Shown in pieces: positions 21,188 to 21,715 of a stretch of DNA of 21,715 bases. Source of the stretch: a virus; the IMG/VR virus record IMGVR_UViG_3300010885_060967, positions 1 through 21,715 of that record. The stretch is one strand, 5' to 3'. The notes under the pieces were generated by a model, which worked only from the letters and a program-made list of their open reading frames with translations, was not told the DNA's origin and searched no databases. The first letter of the stretch is position 1. Each line of letters starts with the position of its first letter. The position numbers and the translations under genes were made by a program.

Positions 21188-21195
21188 TATTTATG
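21188..21195 (-). promoter_or_regulatory. T4-type late promoter box CATAAATA upstream of gp6
   Basis: The minus strand reads CATAAATA, matching the NATAAATA late promoter form of T4-like phages, 19 bases before the gp6 ATG. It lies in the only gap between gp25 and gp6, just after a small hairpin. It would start the transcript covering gp6, the giant gene and the small genes behind them. Confidence 0.6.
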
Positions 21196-21197
21196 GC

Positions 21198-21219
21198 GAA
21201 AATAAACCGCCCAGTTTAT
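21198..21219 (-). terminator. Small AU-rich hairpin between gp25 and gp6, possible weak terminator
   Basis: A perfect six-base inverted repeat, ATAAAC and GTTTAT, flanks the loop TGGGCG (minus strand 21219-21202) and runs into TTT. It begins three bases after the gp25 stop and lies directly ahead of the late promoter box. Its position fits a weak terminator or processing site, but the AU-rich stem is short. It could also be fortuitous. Confidence 0.3.
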
Positions 21220-21221
21220 GT

Positions 21222-21596
21222 TTAGGCGTAACTGGCACTACGAGTTTGCTGATCAAAATACAGTGTTAAAAACTGTGTTGTTTGGCCTGGCACCATTGTC
21301 AGTGCTATTTGCACAAGTATACCATTGTCTTGTGGGAACATCTCAGCAGATTCAATGTAAATTCTTGGATCTAAACTGGCCACACGATTTATTTCTGCCA
21401 GTATTGCTCGCTCAGTATCCTGTGTTTGATTTTCAAACAGGTAACTCCAAATCACTGTGCCGTACCCAGGACGGCCTACTAGTTGTCCCTGCTGTATGTT
21501 GAATGCATTCAGCAAATCTCTCTTGACCAATTCAAAGTCCACCAGAGTAAACTTTTTTGGCTGACCAATTGTGTTAAAACCTATAAATGTTGTCAT
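21222..21596 (-). CDS. 25: Baseplate wedge protein gp25 (gp25-like lysozyme fold), 124 aa
   Basis: This is the T4 gp25 homologue (132 aa in T4), a small wedge protein that helps anchor the sheath end to the baseplate inner ring. It is conserved in contractile systems, including type VI secretion (TssE). Recognisable parts are an N-terminal arm (G-F-N-T-I...K-K-F-T-L-V-D), an amphipathic helix (E-L-V-K-R-D-L-L-N-A-F, residues 22-32), G41-R-P-G-Y-G, F-E-N-Q-T (54-58) and the end F-D-Q-Q-T-R-S-A-S-Y. The family's E-P-R triad appears as D76-P77-R78, the form I recall from cyanophage gp25. The ATG lies eight bases after the preceding stop codon. The ribosome binding site is weak (AGG 12 bases upstream, inside the previous gene), so coupling to the upstream gene is likely. 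Confidence 0.95.
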   Translation of the reverse strand: MTTFIGFNTIGQPKKFTLVDFELVKRDLLNAFNIQQGQLVGRPGYGTVIWSYLFENQTQDTERAILAEINRVASLDPRIYIESAEMFPQDNGILVQIALTMVPGQTTQFLTLYFDQQTRSASYA

Positions 21597-21604
21597 AACA
21601 GTAT

Positions 21605-21715
21605 TTAACCTATTGTGATCTTAGATTTAATTGCTGCCAGTGGGTCTGGAGAAAGTCCTAGTCTACCTAGTGTTATTGAATCTGTTCCGGTATATGGTAA
21701 TTTGCCCAAGGCGCC
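21605..21715 (-). CDS. C-terminal end of an unidentified protein upstream of gp25 (partial)
   Basis: An open frame enters from the right edge and ends at TAA (21607-21605), eight bases before the gp25 ATG. The 36 visible residues include L-P-Y-T-G-T-D-S-I-T-L-G-R-L-G-L and end in K-S-K-I-T-I-G. The strand, tight spacing and continuous frame argue for the tail of a real gene in the same baseplate cluster. Too little is visible to name it. Neighbouring baseplate genes in related phages (gp53, gp5 or a PAAR-type spike tip) are candidates by position only. Confidence 0.6.
   Translation of the reverse strand, partial: GALGKLPYTGTDSITLGRLGLSPDPLAAIKSKITIG

Noticed and set aside
21602-21609. GTTAAATA before gp25 as a late promoter
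   Set aside because: It has one mismatch to NATAAATA and lies five bases from the ATG, so it leaves no room for a leader. It overlaps the preceding stop codon.
1-21715. CRISPR arrays, tRNA genes, IS elements, attachment sites and host-derived metabolic genes
   Set aside because: Every stretch longer than about 60 bases is covered by structural genes. No regularly spaced repeats, cloverleaf structure, transposase or integrase was seen.

Overview
The window looks like a late structural segment of a T4-like contractile-tailed phage (myovirus). All convincing genes lie on the minus strand and are packed end to end. The anchors are a gp25-type baseplate wedge protein followed by a gp6-type (baseplate J-like) wedge protein. 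Sequence style, gene order and several remembered signature blocks resemble the T4-like phages of marine and freshwater bacteria (cyanophages, pelagiphages) more than the enteric T4 group. The host cannot be read from the sequence. No tRNA, CRISPR array, IS element or metabolic gene is visible.

In transcription order (right to left): the C-terminal end of an unidentified protein (21605-21715); gp25 (21222-21596); a 53-nt gap with a small hairpin and a T4-type late promoter box; gp6 (17734-21168); a giant 4875-residue protein (3107-17734) whose ATG shares one base with the gp6 stop codon; a 45-codon gene missed by ordinary length cut-offs (2953-3090); a 206-aa structural protein (2336-2956); a 50-nt gap with one perfect late promoter box and a second box at its edge; a 427-aa tail-fibre-like protein (1002-2285); and the first 329 codons of another repetitive virion or fibre protein running off the left edge (1-989).

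The genes read as one assembly unit. gp25 and gp6 build the inner baseplate wedge. The giant protein occupies the gp7 position of T4 and may carry much of the peripheral baseplate. The smaller downstream proteins are probably distal baseplate and fibre parts.

The giant protein is the main object of interest. By eye it contains a tandem cupredoxin-like block whose copper ligands appear lost, two modules with exactly the aromatic spacing of chitin-binding CBM5/12 domains, seven FG-GAP-type repeats (the number in an integrin-like beta-propeller) interrupted by inserted domains, and about twelve copies of a short beta-rich V-N-x-x-x-Q...D-Y module. The 45-aa gene carries a diverged copy of the N-terminal motif of the 206-aa gene directly behind it. 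The three exact NATAAATA boxes found by eye all lie at gene junctions.
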